DNA of 64,000 nt from assembly GCF_009696065.1 (NCBI RefSeq), contig NZ_VUMS01000009.1:57793-121792 (forward strand), read 5' to 3'. Origin of the DNA: Oliverpabstia intestinalis (GTDB lineage Bacteria; Bacillota; Clostridia; Lachnospirales; Lachnospiraceae). Below, one piece after another: positions 1 to 8,424 of the stretch. The translations under genes and the position numbers were made by a program. Positions within the stretch are counted from its first letter, which is position 1. Every line of letters starts with the position of its first letter. The notes under the pieces were generated by a model. That model did not search any database. It was not told where the DNA came from and worked only from the letters and a program-made list of their open reading frames with translations.

Positions 1-352
1 TGTAGACTTACCAAGAGAAAAACGTATTGAAATCGGATTAACTTATATCTACGGAATCGGTAGAACAAGCGCTACCCGTATTCTGGAAGCAGCTAATGTA
101 GATCCGAACACCCGTGTTAGAGATATCACGGACGAAGAAGTAAAAAGAATCAGTGCTATAATCGATGAGACTCAGACTGTAGAAGGTGATCTGAGAAGAG
201 AGATCGCTATGAACATCAAACGTCTGCAGGAGATCGGATGCTACAGAGGTATCCGTCACAGAAAGAGCCTGCCTGTTCGTGGTCAGAAAACAAAGACCAA
301 CGCAAGAACAAGAAAAGGTCCTAAGAGAACTGTAGCAAACAAGAAGAAATAA
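1..352 (+). CDS. rpsM: 30S ribosomal protein S13 (C-terminal part; 5' end outside window)
   Basis: The reading frame is open from the first bases to a TAA at 350-352 and encodes about 116 residues of S13, so only the first few codons are missing. The helix-two-turn-helix region ([10 protein letters not shown]) and the basic tail ([18 protein letters not shown]) are typical of bacterial S13. S13 sits in the head of the small subunit and contacts the P-site tRNA and the large subunit. It is followed by S11, S4, RpoA and L17, the usual end of the alpha operon in Firmicutes. Confidence is high. Confidence 0.97.
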   Translation, partial: VDLPREKRIEIGLTYIYGIGRTSATRILEAANVDPNTRVRDITDEEVKRISAIIDETQTVEGDLRREIAMNIKRLQEIGCYRGIRHRKSLPVRGQKTKTNARTRKGPKRTVANKKK

Positions 353-404
353 TTCGTGGCAACCAGTAACATAGAATAGAAGAAAGTGTAGGTTAGTTTT
401 TAAA

Positions 405-797
405 ATGGCTAAAGTGACAAAGAAAACGACAAAACGTCGTGTAAAGAAAAACGTTGAACGCGGACAGGCACATATCCAGTCATCTTTCAATAACACAATC
501 GTTACTCTGACAGATGCTGAAGGAAATGCTTTATCATGGGCAAGTGCCGGTGGTCTGGGATTTAGAGGTTCAAGAAAATCTACTCCTTATGCAGCTCAGG
601 TAGCAGCAGAAACAGCTACTAAAGCAGCGTTAATTCATGGTCTGAAAACTGTTGATGTATTCGTAAAAGGACCGGGATCAGGAAGAGAAGCAGCAATCCG
701 TGCTCTTTCCGCATGCGGACTTGATGTAGTAAGTATCAAAGACGTAACTCCGGTACCACACAATGGTTGCCGTCCACCAAAACGTAGAAGAGTCTAA
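405..797 (+). CDS. rpsK: 30S ribosomal protein S11
   Basis: The 130-residue product matches S11 in full length. It has the early motif [16 protein letters not shown], the central [16 protein letters not shown] and the basic C-terminus [14 protein letters not shown]11 forms part of the platform of the 30S subunit and lines the mRNA exit channel. The gene lies 52 bases after rpsM and 18 bases before rpsD, so it is surely co-transcribed with them. Nothing is unusual. Confidence 0.98.
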   Translation: MAKVTKKTTKRRVKKNVERGQAHIQSSFNNTIVTLTDAEGNALSWASAGGLGFRGSRKSTPYAAQVAAETATKAALIHGLKTVDVFVKGPGSGREAAIRALSACGLDVVSIKDVTPVPHNGCRPPKRRRV

Positions 798-815
798 TTA
801 GGAGGTCAGTAGATT

Positions 816-1409
816 ATGGCAGTAAATAGAGTACCAGTTCTGAAAAGATGTAGATCCCTGGGTCTGGATCCTATCTATTTAGGAATTGACAAAAAATCCA
901 CAAGACAGTTAAAAAGAGCAAACCGTAAAATGTCTGAGTACGGTCTGCAGCTGAGAGAAAAACAGAAAGCAAAATTCATCTATGGTGTTCTGGAAAAACC
1001 TTTCCGTAACTACTACAAGAAAGCTGACCAGATGCCTGGTATGACAGGTAGTAACCTGATGGCCATGCTGGAAATGAGACTGGACAACGTAATCTTCCGT
1101 CTGGGATTCGCAAGAACCAGAAGAGAAGCTCGTCAGATCGTTGACCACAAACATGTACTGGTAAACGGCAAACAGGTAAACATTCCGTCTTACCTGGTAA
1201 AAGCCGGAGATCAGATTGAGATCAAAGAAGCTAAAAAATCTTCTCAGAGATATAAAGACATTCTGGAAGTGACCGGTGGAAGACTGGTTCCGGAATGGCT
1301 GGATGTTGATCAGGAAGCATTAAAAGGAACTGTTAAAGAAGTTCCTGCAAGAGATGCAATTGACGTACCTGTAAACGAAATGCTTATCGTCGAGTTGTAT
1401 TCTAAATAA
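816..1409 (+). CDS. rpsD: 30S ribosomal protein S4
   Basis: The 197-residue protein is S4, an early 16S rRNA-binding assembly protein that also acts as an operon repressor in many bacteria. It contains the S4 RNA-binding domain at about residues 88-150 (MRLDNVIFRLGFARTRREAR, then VNGKQVNIPSYLVKAGD). There is no four-cysteine zinc motif in the N-terminus, so this is the zinc-free form. An AGGAGG ribosome site lies just upstream of the ATG. The genes around it are rpsK and rpoA. In some Firmicutes rpsD stands alone, but here it is in the operon. Confidence 0.98.
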   Translation: MAVNRVPVLKRCRSLGLDPIYLGIDKKSTRQLKRANRKMSEYGLQLREKQKAKFIYGVLEKPFRNYYKKADQMPGMTGSNLMAMLEMRLDNVIFRLGFARTRREARQIVDHKHVLVNGKQVNIPSYLVKAGDQIEIKEAKKSSQRYKDILEVTGGRLVPEWLDVDQEALKGTVKEVPARDAIDVPVNEMLIVELYSK

Positions 1410-1498
1410 TTGTGAGTTGTGGCTCACCGTTTACGTGTGGGCCATTTCCCATATGTTACCCTCAGTGAAAATAATTATCCCAATAAGGAGGGCCTGGT

Positions 1499-2458
1499 AT
1501 GTTTGATTTTAACAAACCAAAAATTGAGATTACAGAAATTTCCGATGATAAAAAATATGGCCGCTTTGTAGTAGAACCGTTGGAGCGTGGCTATGGTATT
1601 ACTCTGGGTAACTCCCTGAGAAGAATCATGTTGTCCTCTCTGCCGGGTGCTGCAGTCAGCCAGGTAAAAATCGAAGGCGTTCTGCATGAGTTCAGTTCCA
1701 TCCCGGGTGTAAAAGAGGATGTAACCGAAATCATCATGAATCTGAAGAGCCTTGCGATCAAGAACACAAGCGAAAGCAATGATCCGAAGATCGCATACAT
1801 CGAGTTCGAAGGCGAAGGCGTGGTAAGAGCATCTGATATCCAGGTTGACCAGGATATCGAGATCATGAATCCAAACCAGGTAATCGCTACATTAAACGGC
1901 GGACCAGACAGCAAGCTGTATATGGAACTGACCATTACAAAAGGTCGTGGTTACGTCAGTGCAGATAAAGGAAAAACAGATGATATGCCGATCGGCGTAT
2001 TAGCTGTAGATGCAATCTATACACCGGTAGAGCGTGTAAACCTGACAGTTCAGAACACTCGTGTCGGCCAGATCACTGACTACGATAAACTGACACTGGA
2101 TGTTTATACAAAGGGAACTCTGGATCCGGATGAAGCAGTCAGCCTGGCTGCGAAAGTATTGAGCGAGCATCTGAAACTGTTCATTGACCTCTCTGAAAAT
2201 GCAAAGACTGCAGAAGTCATGATTGAAAAAGAGGACAATGAAAAAGAAAAAGTTCTGGAAATGAACATCGACGAGCTGGAGCTGTCCGTTCGTTCCTACA
2301 ACTGTCTGAAGAGAGCCGGTATCAATACCGTTGAAGAACTTTGCAACAGAACTTCTGAAGATATGATGAAAGTCCGTAACCTGGGACGTAAATCTCTGGA
2401 AGAAGTACTTGCAAAATTAAAAGAACTGGGATTGCAGTTAAATCCTGGTGAAGAATAA
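1499..2458 (+). CDS. rpoA: DNA-directed RNA polymerase alpha subunit
   Basis: The 319-residue protein is the alpha subunit that nucleates assembly of RNA polymerase. The N-terminal dimerisation domain is visible ([20 protein letters not shown], then [20 protein letters not shown]). After an acidic linker near residue 245 follows the C-terminal domain ([22 protein letters not shown], then [18 protein letters not shown]) that contacts UP elements and activators. A GGAGG site precedes the ATG. The 89-base gap after rpsD holds a small GTGAG/CTCAC hairpin near 1411-1426, which might take part in operon control; that is a guess. Confidence 0.98.
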   Translation: MFDFNKPKIEITEISDDKKYGRFVVEPLERGYGITLGNSLRRIMLSSLPGAAVSQVKIEGVLHEFSSIPGVKEDVTEIIMNLKSLAIKNTSESNDPKIAYIEFEGEGVVRASDIQVDQDIEIMNPNQVIATLNGGPDSKLYMELTITKGRGYVSADKGKTDDMPIGVLAVDAIYTPVERVNLTVQNTRVGQITDYDKLTLDVYTKGTLDPDEAVSLAAKVLSEHLKLFIDLSENAKTAEVMIEKEDNEKEKVLEMNIDELELSVRSYNCLKRAGINTVEELCNRTSEDMMKVRNLGRKSLEEVLAKLKELGLQLNPGEE

Positions 2459-2588
2459 GAAGCAGCTTGTTTGTTGCAACTGCCGGTAACTGGCCGGTAG
2501 GGTAAAGGAATATTTGTAGAAGATAAAGCAGTCCGTCAGTAAGACCAAAGAAGCATGACCGGCTGTTCCACAAATGGAGGAAAATAAA

Positions 2589-3125
2589 ATGGCAGGATAT
2601 AGAAAACTGAGCAGAACATCTGCACAGAGAAAAGCGTTAATCAGAAACCAGGTAACAAATCTGTTATATCATGGTAAAATCGTTACTACAGAAGCAAAAG
2701 CAAAAGAAATCCGCAAAGTTGCTGAAGGCCTGATCGCTCTGGCTGTAAAAGAAAAAGACAACTTTGAAACAGTAACTGTTACAGCTAAAGTTGCTCGTAA
2801 AGATGCTGATGGCAAAAGAGTAAAAGAAGTTGTAGACGGAAAGAAAGTAACTGTTTACGATGAAGTACAGAAAGAAATCAAGAAAGACGCTCCTTCCAGA
2901 CTGCATGCAAGACGCCAGATGATGAAAGTATTCTATCCGGTAAAAGCTGTTCCGACAGAAGCTGCTGGAAGAAAGAAAAACACAAAAGACGTTGACATGG
3001 CAGACAAAATGTTCAACGAAATCGCACCAAAATATGCTGACCGTAACGGTGGTTACACAAGAATCATCAAAATCGGACCGCGTAAAGGTGACGCAGCTAT
3101 GGAAGTAGTTCTGGAGTTGGTATAA
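2589..3125 (+). CDS. rplQ: 50S ribosomal protein L17, enlarged form
   Basis: The 178-residue product begins GYRKLSRTSAQRKALIRN and ends GGYTRIIKIGPRKGDAAMEV, the two conserved ends of L17. I chose the ATG at 2589 rather than the in-frame ATG at 2574 because the latter lies on the GGAGG ribosome site. Compared with the roughly 120-residue Bacillus protein it carries an insertion of about 47 residues (about 55-101, rich in K, D and V) just before the conserved LHARRQ. L17 lies near the peptide exit tunnel. The gene closes the operon and is followed by a strong terminator. Confidence 0.97.
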   Translation: MAGYRKLSRTSAQRKALIRNQVTNLLYHGKIVTTEAKAKEIRKVAEGLIALAVKEKDNFETVTVTAKVARKDADGKRVKEVVDGKKVTVYDEVQKEIKKDAPSRLHARRQMMKVFYPVKAVPTEAAGRKKNTKDVDMADKMFNEIAPKYADRNGGYTRIIKIGPRKGDAAMEVVLELV

Positions 3126-3154
3126 TTTCAGAGTGTTCAAACGATAATTAACAG

Positions 3155-3192
3155 GACACCGATCTGTGGAAACATAGATCGGTGTCTTTTTT
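3155..3192 (+). terminator. Intrinsic terminator of the rpsM-rplQ operon
   Basis: An inverted repeat GACACCGATCT / AGATCGGTGTC with a short A/G-rich loop is followed directly by a run of six T. It lies 30 bases after the rplQ stop and has the classical form of a rho-independent terminator. Confidence 0.9.
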
Positions 3193-3381
3193 GCTGCGTT
3201 GCATAGACTGTTTACGCTCTGTCCAGTATTTTTTTGCATCTTTTTACATATAAAAATCAACAAATTACCATATAAAATTATCAGGTTAACAGGTATGATA
3301 GAGACATCAAAGATTCTGAAAATGCATCCAGGACAGCTGAGATTTTACAAAAATACATCATATCAGCGAAGGAAGGGATGA

Positions 3382-3429
3382 ATGACAGAAGAGATAACGG
3401 ATTATAAGAAAGGATGGACAACAAAATGA
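3382..3429 (+). CDS. Possible 15-codon leader ORF overlapping the GH27 start
   Basis: An ATG at 3382, six bases after GGAAGGG, opens a 15-codon frame ending in a TGA whose bases overlap the ATG of the next gene (ATGA at 3426-3429). Such an overlap is typical of translational coupling. The rest of the 3193-3425 interval shows no recognisable gene or strong promoter. The frame may be chance, since it is short and resembles nothing known to me. Confidence 0.25.
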   Translation: MTEEITDYKKGWTTK

Positions 3430-4589
3430 ACAAACCAATCGCACTGACCCCTCCGATGGGCTGGAATTCCTGGAATACCTTTACCTGGGATATCAATGAA
3501 AAAATGATCTGTGAGATGGCAGATCGCATGGTAGAAGACGGATATCTGGAGGCCGGATACGAATATCTGGTCATCGATGACTGCTGGAGCCTGAAACAGC
3601 GTGATGCGGACGGTAATCTCGTTCCGGATCCGGAAAAATTCCCGCATGGAATGAAGTGGGTCAGTGATTATGTACATGGAAAAGGACTCAAATTCGGCAT
3701 GTATTCCTGTGCAGGAACCCATACCTGCGCCGGTTATCCGGGCAGTTTTGAACATGAATTCCAGGATGCGAAGAAATTTGCAGAGTGGGGCGTGGATTAT
3801 CTGAAATACGACTACTGCTTCAAGCCACGGCAGATTCCGGGTGAAATCCTGTATAAACGAATGAGCCTTGCTTTAAAGAATTGTGGCAGAGAAATCCTGT
3901 TTGCTGCATGTAACTGGGGAACTGACGGAGTCTACGACTGGATCCGGTCTTCCGGAGCGCATACCTATCGTTCTACCGTGGATATTCAGGATAACTGGGA
4001 ATCCATTACAAATCTGGCAATCTCTCAGATGGGAAAAGAGCCCTATACCGGCAATTTCTGCCACAACGATATGGACATGCTGGTTGTAGGAATGCACGGT
4101 GCCAGCAATGACGGATTTATCGGAAGTAAGATCGGTGGCTGTACCGATCAGGAATATCTGACACATTTTGCCCTGTGGGCGATCATGGGATCCCCGCTGA
4201 TCATGGGCTGTGATCTGCGAAAAGCATCCGAAGAGACAAAGAAAACCCTGTTAAACAAAGATCTGATTGCTATCAATCAGGACCTGGAAGCACGCGGGGC
4301 TTATGTGATCAAACCACTTCCGGATGTTTATAACGAGAATGAAGCATTTATTCTGGTAAAACCTCTGGCAGATGGAGATCTTGCGATCGGTATCTTTAAT
4401 TTCAGTGATACACAGAGGGAACTGTCTCTGGAATTCTGGGATATGGGTATTCCATATGCTGCCGGAGTATCCCTGTCTCTGCACGACTGCATTACAGGGG
4501 AAGAACTGGGCGAATTTACCGAGCGATTTGCACCGGTTGTACCATCCCATGGCTGTGTGGTTGTGCGCGCGCGCATTGTAGAAAAGTAG
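3426..4589 (+). CDS. Glycoside hydrolase family 27, probable alpha-galactosidase
   Basis: The 387-residue protein releases alpha-linked galactose, probably from oligosaccharides in the cytoplasm, as no signal peptide is present. GH27 hallmarks are PPMGWNSWN at the N-terminus, VIDDCW, the nucleophile Asp in KYDYC (about residue 129) and the acid/base Asp in STVDIQDNW (about residue 186). A C-terminal beta domain begins after residue 290. I prefer the ATG at 3426 because AAGAAAGGA lies 12 bases before it, while the ATG at 3414 sits on that site. It stands alone between a terminator and a small Cys-rich gene. An alpha-N-acetylgalactosaminidase activity cannot be excluded. Confidence 0.9.
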   Translation: MNKPIALTPPMGWNSWNTFTWDINEKMICEMADRMVEDGYLEAGYEYLVIDDCWSLKQRDADGNLVPDPEKFPHGMKWVSDYVHGKGLKFGMYSCAGTHTCAGYPGSFEHEFQDAKKFAEWGVDYLKYDYCFKPRQIPGEILYKRMSLALKNCGREILFAACNWGTDGVYDWIRSSGAHTYRSTVDIQDNWESITNLAISQMGKEPYTGNFCHNDMDMLVVGMHGASNDGFIGSKIGGCTDQEYLTHFALWAIMGSPLIMGCDLRKASEETKKTLLNKDLIAINQDLEARGAYVIKPLPDVYNENEAFILVKPLADGDLAIGIFNFSDTQRELSLEFWDMGIPYAAGVSLSLHDCITGEELGEFTERFAPVVPSHGCVVVRARIVEK

Positions 4590-4641
4590 AAGAACAGTGC
4601 TGAATAATTAGGAAAATAAAGAGAAAGTTGTGGAAAAGTAA

Positions 4642-4833
4642 ATGGATTGCAGAAAATGCGGTGCACATCTCACCACAGATGAGAAAGCCATCTATATGAA
4701 ACTGGTATCTCGAAATGCTTCGAGTTTTCTGTGCATGGACTGTCTGGCGGAAGCGTTACACTGCGAACGAAAAGCGATTGAAGAGCGCATCCGATATTAT
4801 CGGGAATCTGGCAATTGTGTGCTGTTTCGATAA
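4642..4833 (+). CDS. Small Cys-rich (zinc-ribbon-like) protein of unknown function
   Basis: The 63-residue product has two CxxC pairs (CRKC at residues 3-6 and CMDC near residues 31-34) spaced as in small zinc ribbons, followed by a charged helix (CERKAIEERIRYYRES). The gene starts 52 bases after the GH27 stop and ends just before a terminator hairpin, so it is probably transcribed with GH27 or from its own weak promoter. The ribosome site (GGAAAAG) is weak. I do not recognise a named family; metal binding is inferred from the cysteines only. Confidence 0.65.
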   Translation: MDCRKCGAHLTTDEKAIYMKLVSRNASSFLCMDCLAEALHCERKAIEERIRYYRESGNCVLFR

Positions 4834-4834
4834 A

Positions 4835-4909
4835 CAAAGCCCCTCTTTACCGTGAAAAGTATAATTCCGGTGAAGAGGGCTTTGGTGTTTTCGCGAGCAA
4901 CGAGCCAAA
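4835..4909 (+). terminator. Terminator-like hairpin followed by the GCGAGCAACGAGCCAAA motif
   Basis: The arms CAAAGCCCCTCTTTACCG (4835-4852) and CGGTGAAGAGGGCTTTG (4868-4884) form a long stem after the small Cys-rich gene. Eight bases later comes GCGAGCAACGAGCCAAA (4893-4909). The same hairpin-then-motif arrangement recurs at 29795-29871 and, less exactly, at 42160-42228. The hairpin probably ends transcription; the meaning of the motif is unknown. Confidence 0.7.
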
Positions 4910-5031
4910 ATTCATGCTTACATGAGACCTTTGCGACTGACACGATATCAAGTAGAATTCGTGAAGTGTGTTTTATCTCGTTTATGCAGGTAAAAAGCAA
5001 AGTTTTACTATGGGGCAGTCCGATATTGTGT

Positions 5032-5064
5032 TTGTTGACAGTAATTCAACAACTGTTTTATAAT
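5032..5064 (+). promoter_or_regulatory. Promoter and palindromic operator of the Crp/Fnr-family gene
   Basis: TTGACA (5035-5040) and TATAAT (5059-5064) are separated by 18 bases. A perfect inverted repeat, TTGTTGA-N7-TCAACAA (5032-5052), covers the -35 box and the upstream spacer. Crp/Fnr proteins bind twofold-symmetric sites, so the regulator encoded 33 bases downstream probably represses itself here. Confidence 0.75.
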
Positions 5065-5096
5065 GCAGACAGAAAAGATCGGAAAAAGGAGACGGC

Positions 5097-5768
5097 ATGG
5101 AACGGACAAAGATAGAGCAGTTATTTGAAAATTATTCTTTCTGGAGACATCTTTCGGAGGAGGAAAAGAAGATGCTTCAGGAACAGATTCGATGGTGTAC
5201 CTACGAAGAAGGGCAGATGGTCACGGACACAGGAAGAGACTGTCTGGGGATTTTTCTGGTATGTGATGGTATCCTGCGTGCCAATCTGGTATCGGAAGCC
5301 GGAAAAGAAGCTACTGTATGCCGGATACATCCGGGAGAACTCTGTGTGATTTCGGCATCCTGCCTGCTTCCGGCCCTTCCTTTTGATATTCAGATCGATG
5401 CTGAGACGGACAGTGAAGTATATCTGCTTCCGACGGGTATCCTGCGACAGATCATGGAAAAGAATATCTATCTGGAGAACTTTATCTATAAAAAGATCAA
5501 TGAGAGTTTTTCTGATATTATCGCCGCGATACAGAAAATTCTGTTTGCCAGTCTGGAGCAGCGTCTGGTCGGATTTCTTCTGGATGAGGCGGCCGGAGAA
5601 AAAGACGGAAAGATTTATATGACGCAGGAGCAGATTGCAAGAACTATTGGAAGTGCCAGAGAAGCAGTTAGCAGAACACTGAAAGGTCTGGTAAAAGGTG
5701 GCTGTGTGGAGTTGTTCCGCGGTGGCGTCCGTGTGGTCAATCGGAAAGAATTATATAAAAAAATATAA
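5097..5768 (+). CDS. Crp/Fnr-family transcriptional regulator
   Basis: The 223-residue protein has an N-terminal cyclic-nucleotide-binding-like beta barrel (about residues 15-120) and a C-terminal Crp-type winged helix (MTQEQIARTIGSAREAVSRT, about residues 175-220). Cysteines cluster in RWC, GRDC, LVC, TVC and GELCVISASC. They do not follow the classical FNR iron-sulfur spacing, though a redox role is possible. The effector is unknown. The gene has its own strong promoter with a palindrome over the -35 box, which suggests autoregulation. The convergent thioredoxin gene lies downstream, so a redox link is plausible but not proven. Confidence 0.88.
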   Translation: MERTKIEQLFENYSFWRHLSEEEKKMLQEQIRWCTYEEGQMVTDTGRDCLGIFLVCDGILRANLVSEAGKEATVCRIHPGELCVISASCLLPALPFDIQIDAETDSEVYLLPTGILRQIMEKNIYLENFIYKKINESFSDIIAAIQKILFASLEQRLVGFLLDEAAGEKDGKIYMTQEQIARTIGSAREAVSRTLKGLVKGGCVELFRGGVRVVNRKELYKKI

Positions 5769-5799
5769 GAAGAAAATATGCACGATTTTTTGCAAAAAA

Positions 5800-5913
5800 G
5801 TGATCGAGCAACAGGGAAGAGAGATTGTGTCAGAACAGGGAAAAGAAGAGGTCAATCTGGTGTGCTATCATGTGTATGAACCGGGCGATCAGATTCTTCT
5901 GGAGGCTGTAACA
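5800..5913 (+). pseudogene. Possible remnant of a coding sequence (unidentified)
   Basis: After the regulator's stop an open frame starting at a GTG (5800) reads as natural-looking protein (REIVSEQGKEEVNLV, then YHVYEPGDQILLEA). It then runs into the terminator hairpin without a normal end. There is no good ribosome site. It may be the remnant of a larger gene, or chance. I do not recognise a family. Confidence 0.25.
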
Positions 5914-5917
5914 GCAG

Positions 5918-5965
5918 AAAATCCCCCGGTATCGGACGACATTCCGCTTACCGGGGGATTTTTCT
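5918..5965. terminator. Bidirectional terminator between Crp/Fnr and thioredoxin genes
   Basis: The arms AAATCCCCCGGTA and TACCGGGGGATTT enclose an 18-base loop. The right arm continues into TTTTT on the + strand, and the mirror image gives a T-run on the - strand. Convergent genes lie on both sides. Confidence 0.85.
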
Positions 5966-5977
5966 GTAGTGATCTGT

Positions 5978-6289
5978 TTATTTCTCCAGCAGTTTCAGAA
6001 TATTTTCCTTACTGTCCACGCCGACGCTGGTAGCTGTCAGCTCGCCGTTTTTAAATACCAGAACGGTAGGAATGCTCATCACGCGGTACTTTCTTGCCAG
6101 ATCCGGGTTTTCGTCTACGTTGACTTTGCCTACTTTGATTTTGCCTTCATTTTCCGAAGCAATCTCTTCGATCACGGGGGCAAGCATACGGCACGGCATG
6201 CACCAGGTAGCCCAGAAATCAACCAGCACCGGCACATCGGAGCCGAGCACTTCTGCTTCAAAATTGTCTGTTGTAAATGTATATTCCAT
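5978..6289 (-). CDS. trxA: Thioredoxin with a WCMPC active site
   Basis: The 103-residue protein is a single-domain thioredoxin: VLVDFWATWCMPCRML carries the redox pair, and the cis-proline is in MSIPTVLVFKNGE. The residue between the cysteines is Met rather than the usual Gly, which may shift its redox potential. The start at 6289 is chosen because AGGAGG lies ten bases upstream on the - strand; a longer frame to 6331 lacks a ribosome site. No thioredoxin reductase gene is adjacent. It faces the Crp/Fnr gene across a shared terminator. Confidence 0.93.
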   Translation of the reverse strand: MEYTFTTDNFEAEVLGSDVPVLVDFWATWCMPCRMLAPVIEEIASENEGKIKVGKVNVDENPDLARKYRVMSIPTVLVFKNGELTATSVGVDSKENILKLLEK

Positions 6290-6551
6290 AGTACTATGAC
6301 CTCCTGTATTTTTATGATAATAGGATACCACATCTGCCGGGAAAGATTCTGTGATTAAGTCACAAATACAAATCCGAAGAAAATATGACGGTATTTTCGT
6401 GAATTTTCTGTAAAATTTTAGAAATCAAACTGATTACAAAAGACAAAAGGCGTGGTATAATGAGCCCAAACGGGCAGACAGGGAAATGTCTGTGAAAAAG
6501 AGGGTTTATCGTGGGAAAACTGTAAGAAAGAATGAAGAGATGAGGTGTACT

Positions 6552-7442
6552 ATGAAAGGAAGAATGCTGTTTATCTTCAATCCGCGATCCGGAAAAGGCC
6601 AGATCCGCAACAAACTGATGGACATCATCGATGTTTTTGTCAAGGGCGGCTATGAAGTAGTGGTGCATCCGACCCAGGGGGCGAAGGATGCGGAAAAAAT
6701 AGCAAAGAGCATGGCTGAAGAGGTCGACCTGATCGTGTGCAGCGGCGGAGACGGAACTCTTGATGAAGTGGTTACCGGTCTGATGGAAATCGGTGCGAAT
6801 GTACCACTCGGTTATATTCCGGCGGGAAGTACAAACGATTTTGCAAGCAGCCTCGAGATCCCGCGGGATATGGTGAAAGCAGCGCAGGATATCGTGGACG
6901 GCCACCTGTTTTCCGTGGATGTGGGAAGCTTTAATGAAGATAATTTTATCTATGTGGCAGCTTTCGGCATGTTTACTGATGTTTCGTATGAAACAAGTCA
7001 GGATCTGAAAAATATTCTGGGACATCTTGCCTATGTGATGGAAGGCGCAAAGAGAATCTTTGATATAAAGACCTACCATCTGTGTGTGGAAGCCAACGGA
7101 GAAGTCCATGAGGGCGATTATATCTATGGAATGATCACAAATTCCCATTCCATAGGAGGATTTCGTAATCTGGTGGGAAACGATGTGGAGATGGATGACG
7201 GTCTGTTTGAAGTTACACTGATCAAAAAGCCGAAAAATCCGCTGGAATTAAACGAGATCATTGCCGCACTGATCAATGCGTACGATGACACGAATATGAT
7301 CGATGCATTTAAGGCGAACAGCCTGTATATCCACGGAGATGAAGCGATTTCCTGGACGCTTGACGGTGAATTCGGCGGCGAGCATAAAGAGGTAAGAATA
7401 AAAAACAGAAAGCAGGCGCTTGATATTCTTATCAACTCTTGA
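6552..7442 (+). CDS. Diacylglycerol kinase-like lipid kinase (DAGK/YegS/BmrU family)
   Basis: The 296-residue protein starts with the family signature FIFNPRSGKGQIRNKL, followed by the nucleotide-binding GGDGTLDEVV and PAGSTNDFA motifs. A beta-sandwich C-terminal domain contains DVEMDDGLFEVTLI. Family members phosphorylate diacylglycerol or related lipids at the membrane to recycle them into phospholipid synthesis; the exact substrate here is not predictable. The ATG at 6552 follows GAGGTG. An extended -10 (TGGTATAAT, 6453-6461) lies upstream and may be its promoter. It is followed by fba, which has its own promoter. Confidence 0.87.
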   Translation: MKGRMLFIFNPRSGKGQIRNKLMDIIDVFVKGGYEVVVHPTQGAKDAEKIAKSMAEEVDLIVCSGGDGTLDEVVTGLMEIGANVPLGYIPAGSTNDFASSLEIPRDMVKAAQDIVDGHLFSVDVGSFNEDNFIYVAAFGMFTDVSYETSQDLKNILGHLAYVMEGAKRIFDIKTYHLCVEANGEVHEGDYIYGMITNSHSIGGFRNLVGNDVEMDDGLFEVTLIKKPKNPLELNEIIAALINAYDDTNMIDAFKANSLYIHGDEAISWTLDGEFGGEHKEVRIKNRKQALDILINS

Positions 7443-7467
7443 ATTTCAGAAGTTGATGGGTTATAAT
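7439..7467 (+). promoter_or_regulatory. Promoter of fba
   Basis: TTGAAT (7439-7444) and TATAAT (7462-7467) are separated by 17 bases, overlapping the end of the lipid kinase gene. The start of fba follows 39 bases later with an AGGAGG site. Confidence 0.7.
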
Positions 7468-7505
7468 ATACAAGAAATTAAAACGTGAACGTAGGAGGTT
7501 TGATT

Positions 7506-8369
7506 ATGTTAGTATCAGCTACAGAAATGTTAAAAAAAGCAAAAGCAGGTCACTATGCAGTAGGACAGTTCAACATCAACAATCTTGAGTGGACAAAAGC
7601 GATTCTGCAGACTGCACAGGAATGTAATTCTCCAGTAATCCTTGGTGTATCCGAAGGTGCCGGAAAATATATGACAGGTTATAAAACTGTTGTAGGAATG
7701 GTTAACGGAATGCTGGAAGAGCTGAATATCACTGTTCCGGTTGCTCTGCATCTGGATCACGGCAGCTATGAAGGATGCCTGAAATGTGTAGAAGCAGGTT
7801 TCTCTTCTATCATGTTCGACGGTTCTCATTACCCAATCGAAGAGAACGTTGCAAAAACAAAAGAACTGGTTAAGATCGTTGCAGAACACGGAATGTCTCT
7901 GGAAGCAGAGGTTGGTTCCATCGGTGGTGAAGAAGACGGCGTTATCGGTGCCGGCGAGTGTGCAGATCCGAAGGAATGTAAAATGATCGCAGATCTGGGT
8001 GTTGATTTCCTGGCAGCAGGTATCGGTAACATCCACGGAAAATATCCGGCAAACTGGAAAGGTCTGAGTTTTGAAACTCTGGCAGCAGTTCAGGAACTGA
8101 CAGGAGAACTGCCTCTGGTACTGCACGGTGGTACAGGTATCCCGGCTGATCAGATCAAAAAAGCAATCGACCTGGGCGTATCCAAAATCAACGTAAATAC
8201 AGAGTGCCAGCTGGCATTTGCTGATGCTACACGTAAATACATCGAAGCTGGAAAAGACCTGGAAGGTAAAGGCTTTGACCCAAGAAAACTTCTGGCTCCG
8301 GGAGCAGAAGCAATCAAAGCTACTGTAAAAGAAAAAATGGAACTGTTCGGTTCTGTAAACAAAGCTTGA
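7506..8369 (+). CDS. fba: Class II fructose-1,6-bisphosphate aldolase
   Basis: The 287-residue enzyme cleaves fructose-1,6-bisphosphate into the two triose phosphates in glycolysis and works in reverse in gluconeogenesis. Zinc-binding and active-site segments are visible: LHLDHGSYEG, MFDGSHYPIEENV, EAEVGSIGGEEDG, GNIHGKYP and LVLHGGTGIP. It belongs to the FbaA/GatY branch. The ATG at 7506 follows AGGAGG; a GTG at 7485 would extend it by seven codons but has no site. Codon use is highly optimised, as expected for an abundant glycolytic enzyme. A terminator follows. Confidence 0.95.
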   Translation: MLVSATEMLKKAKAGHYAVGQFNINNLEWTKAILQTAQECNSPVILGVSEGAGKYMTGYKTVVGMVNGMLEELNITVPVALHLDHGSYEGCLKCVEAGFSSIMFDGSHYPIEENVAKTKELVKIVAEHGMSLEAEVGSIGGEEDGVIGAGECADPKECKMIADLGVDFLAAGIGNIHGKYPANWKGLSFETLAAVQELTGELPLVLHGGTGIPADQIKKAIDLGVSKINVNTECQLAFADATRKYIEAGKDLEGKGFDPRKLLAPGAEAIKATVKEKMELFGSVNKA

Positions 8370-8424
8370 GAAATCTAATCAAAATTGGTCGGTCAGACCA
8401 GCTTTGATATACATGGCAACAAGT

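Noticed and set aside
2664..3263. - strand frame of 199 codons opposite rplQ
   Set aside because: Antisense of a highly conserved ribosomal gene and its terminator; Phe/Cys-rich text.
4852..5115. Frame of 87 codons upstream of the Crp/Fnr gene
   Set aside because: It covers the terminator, the repeat motif and the promoter; not a gene.
6360..7148. Long - strand frame (262 codons) opposite the lipid kinase
   Set aside because: The + strand gene has clear kinase motifs; the - strand frame is its antisense shadow with no recognisable motif.
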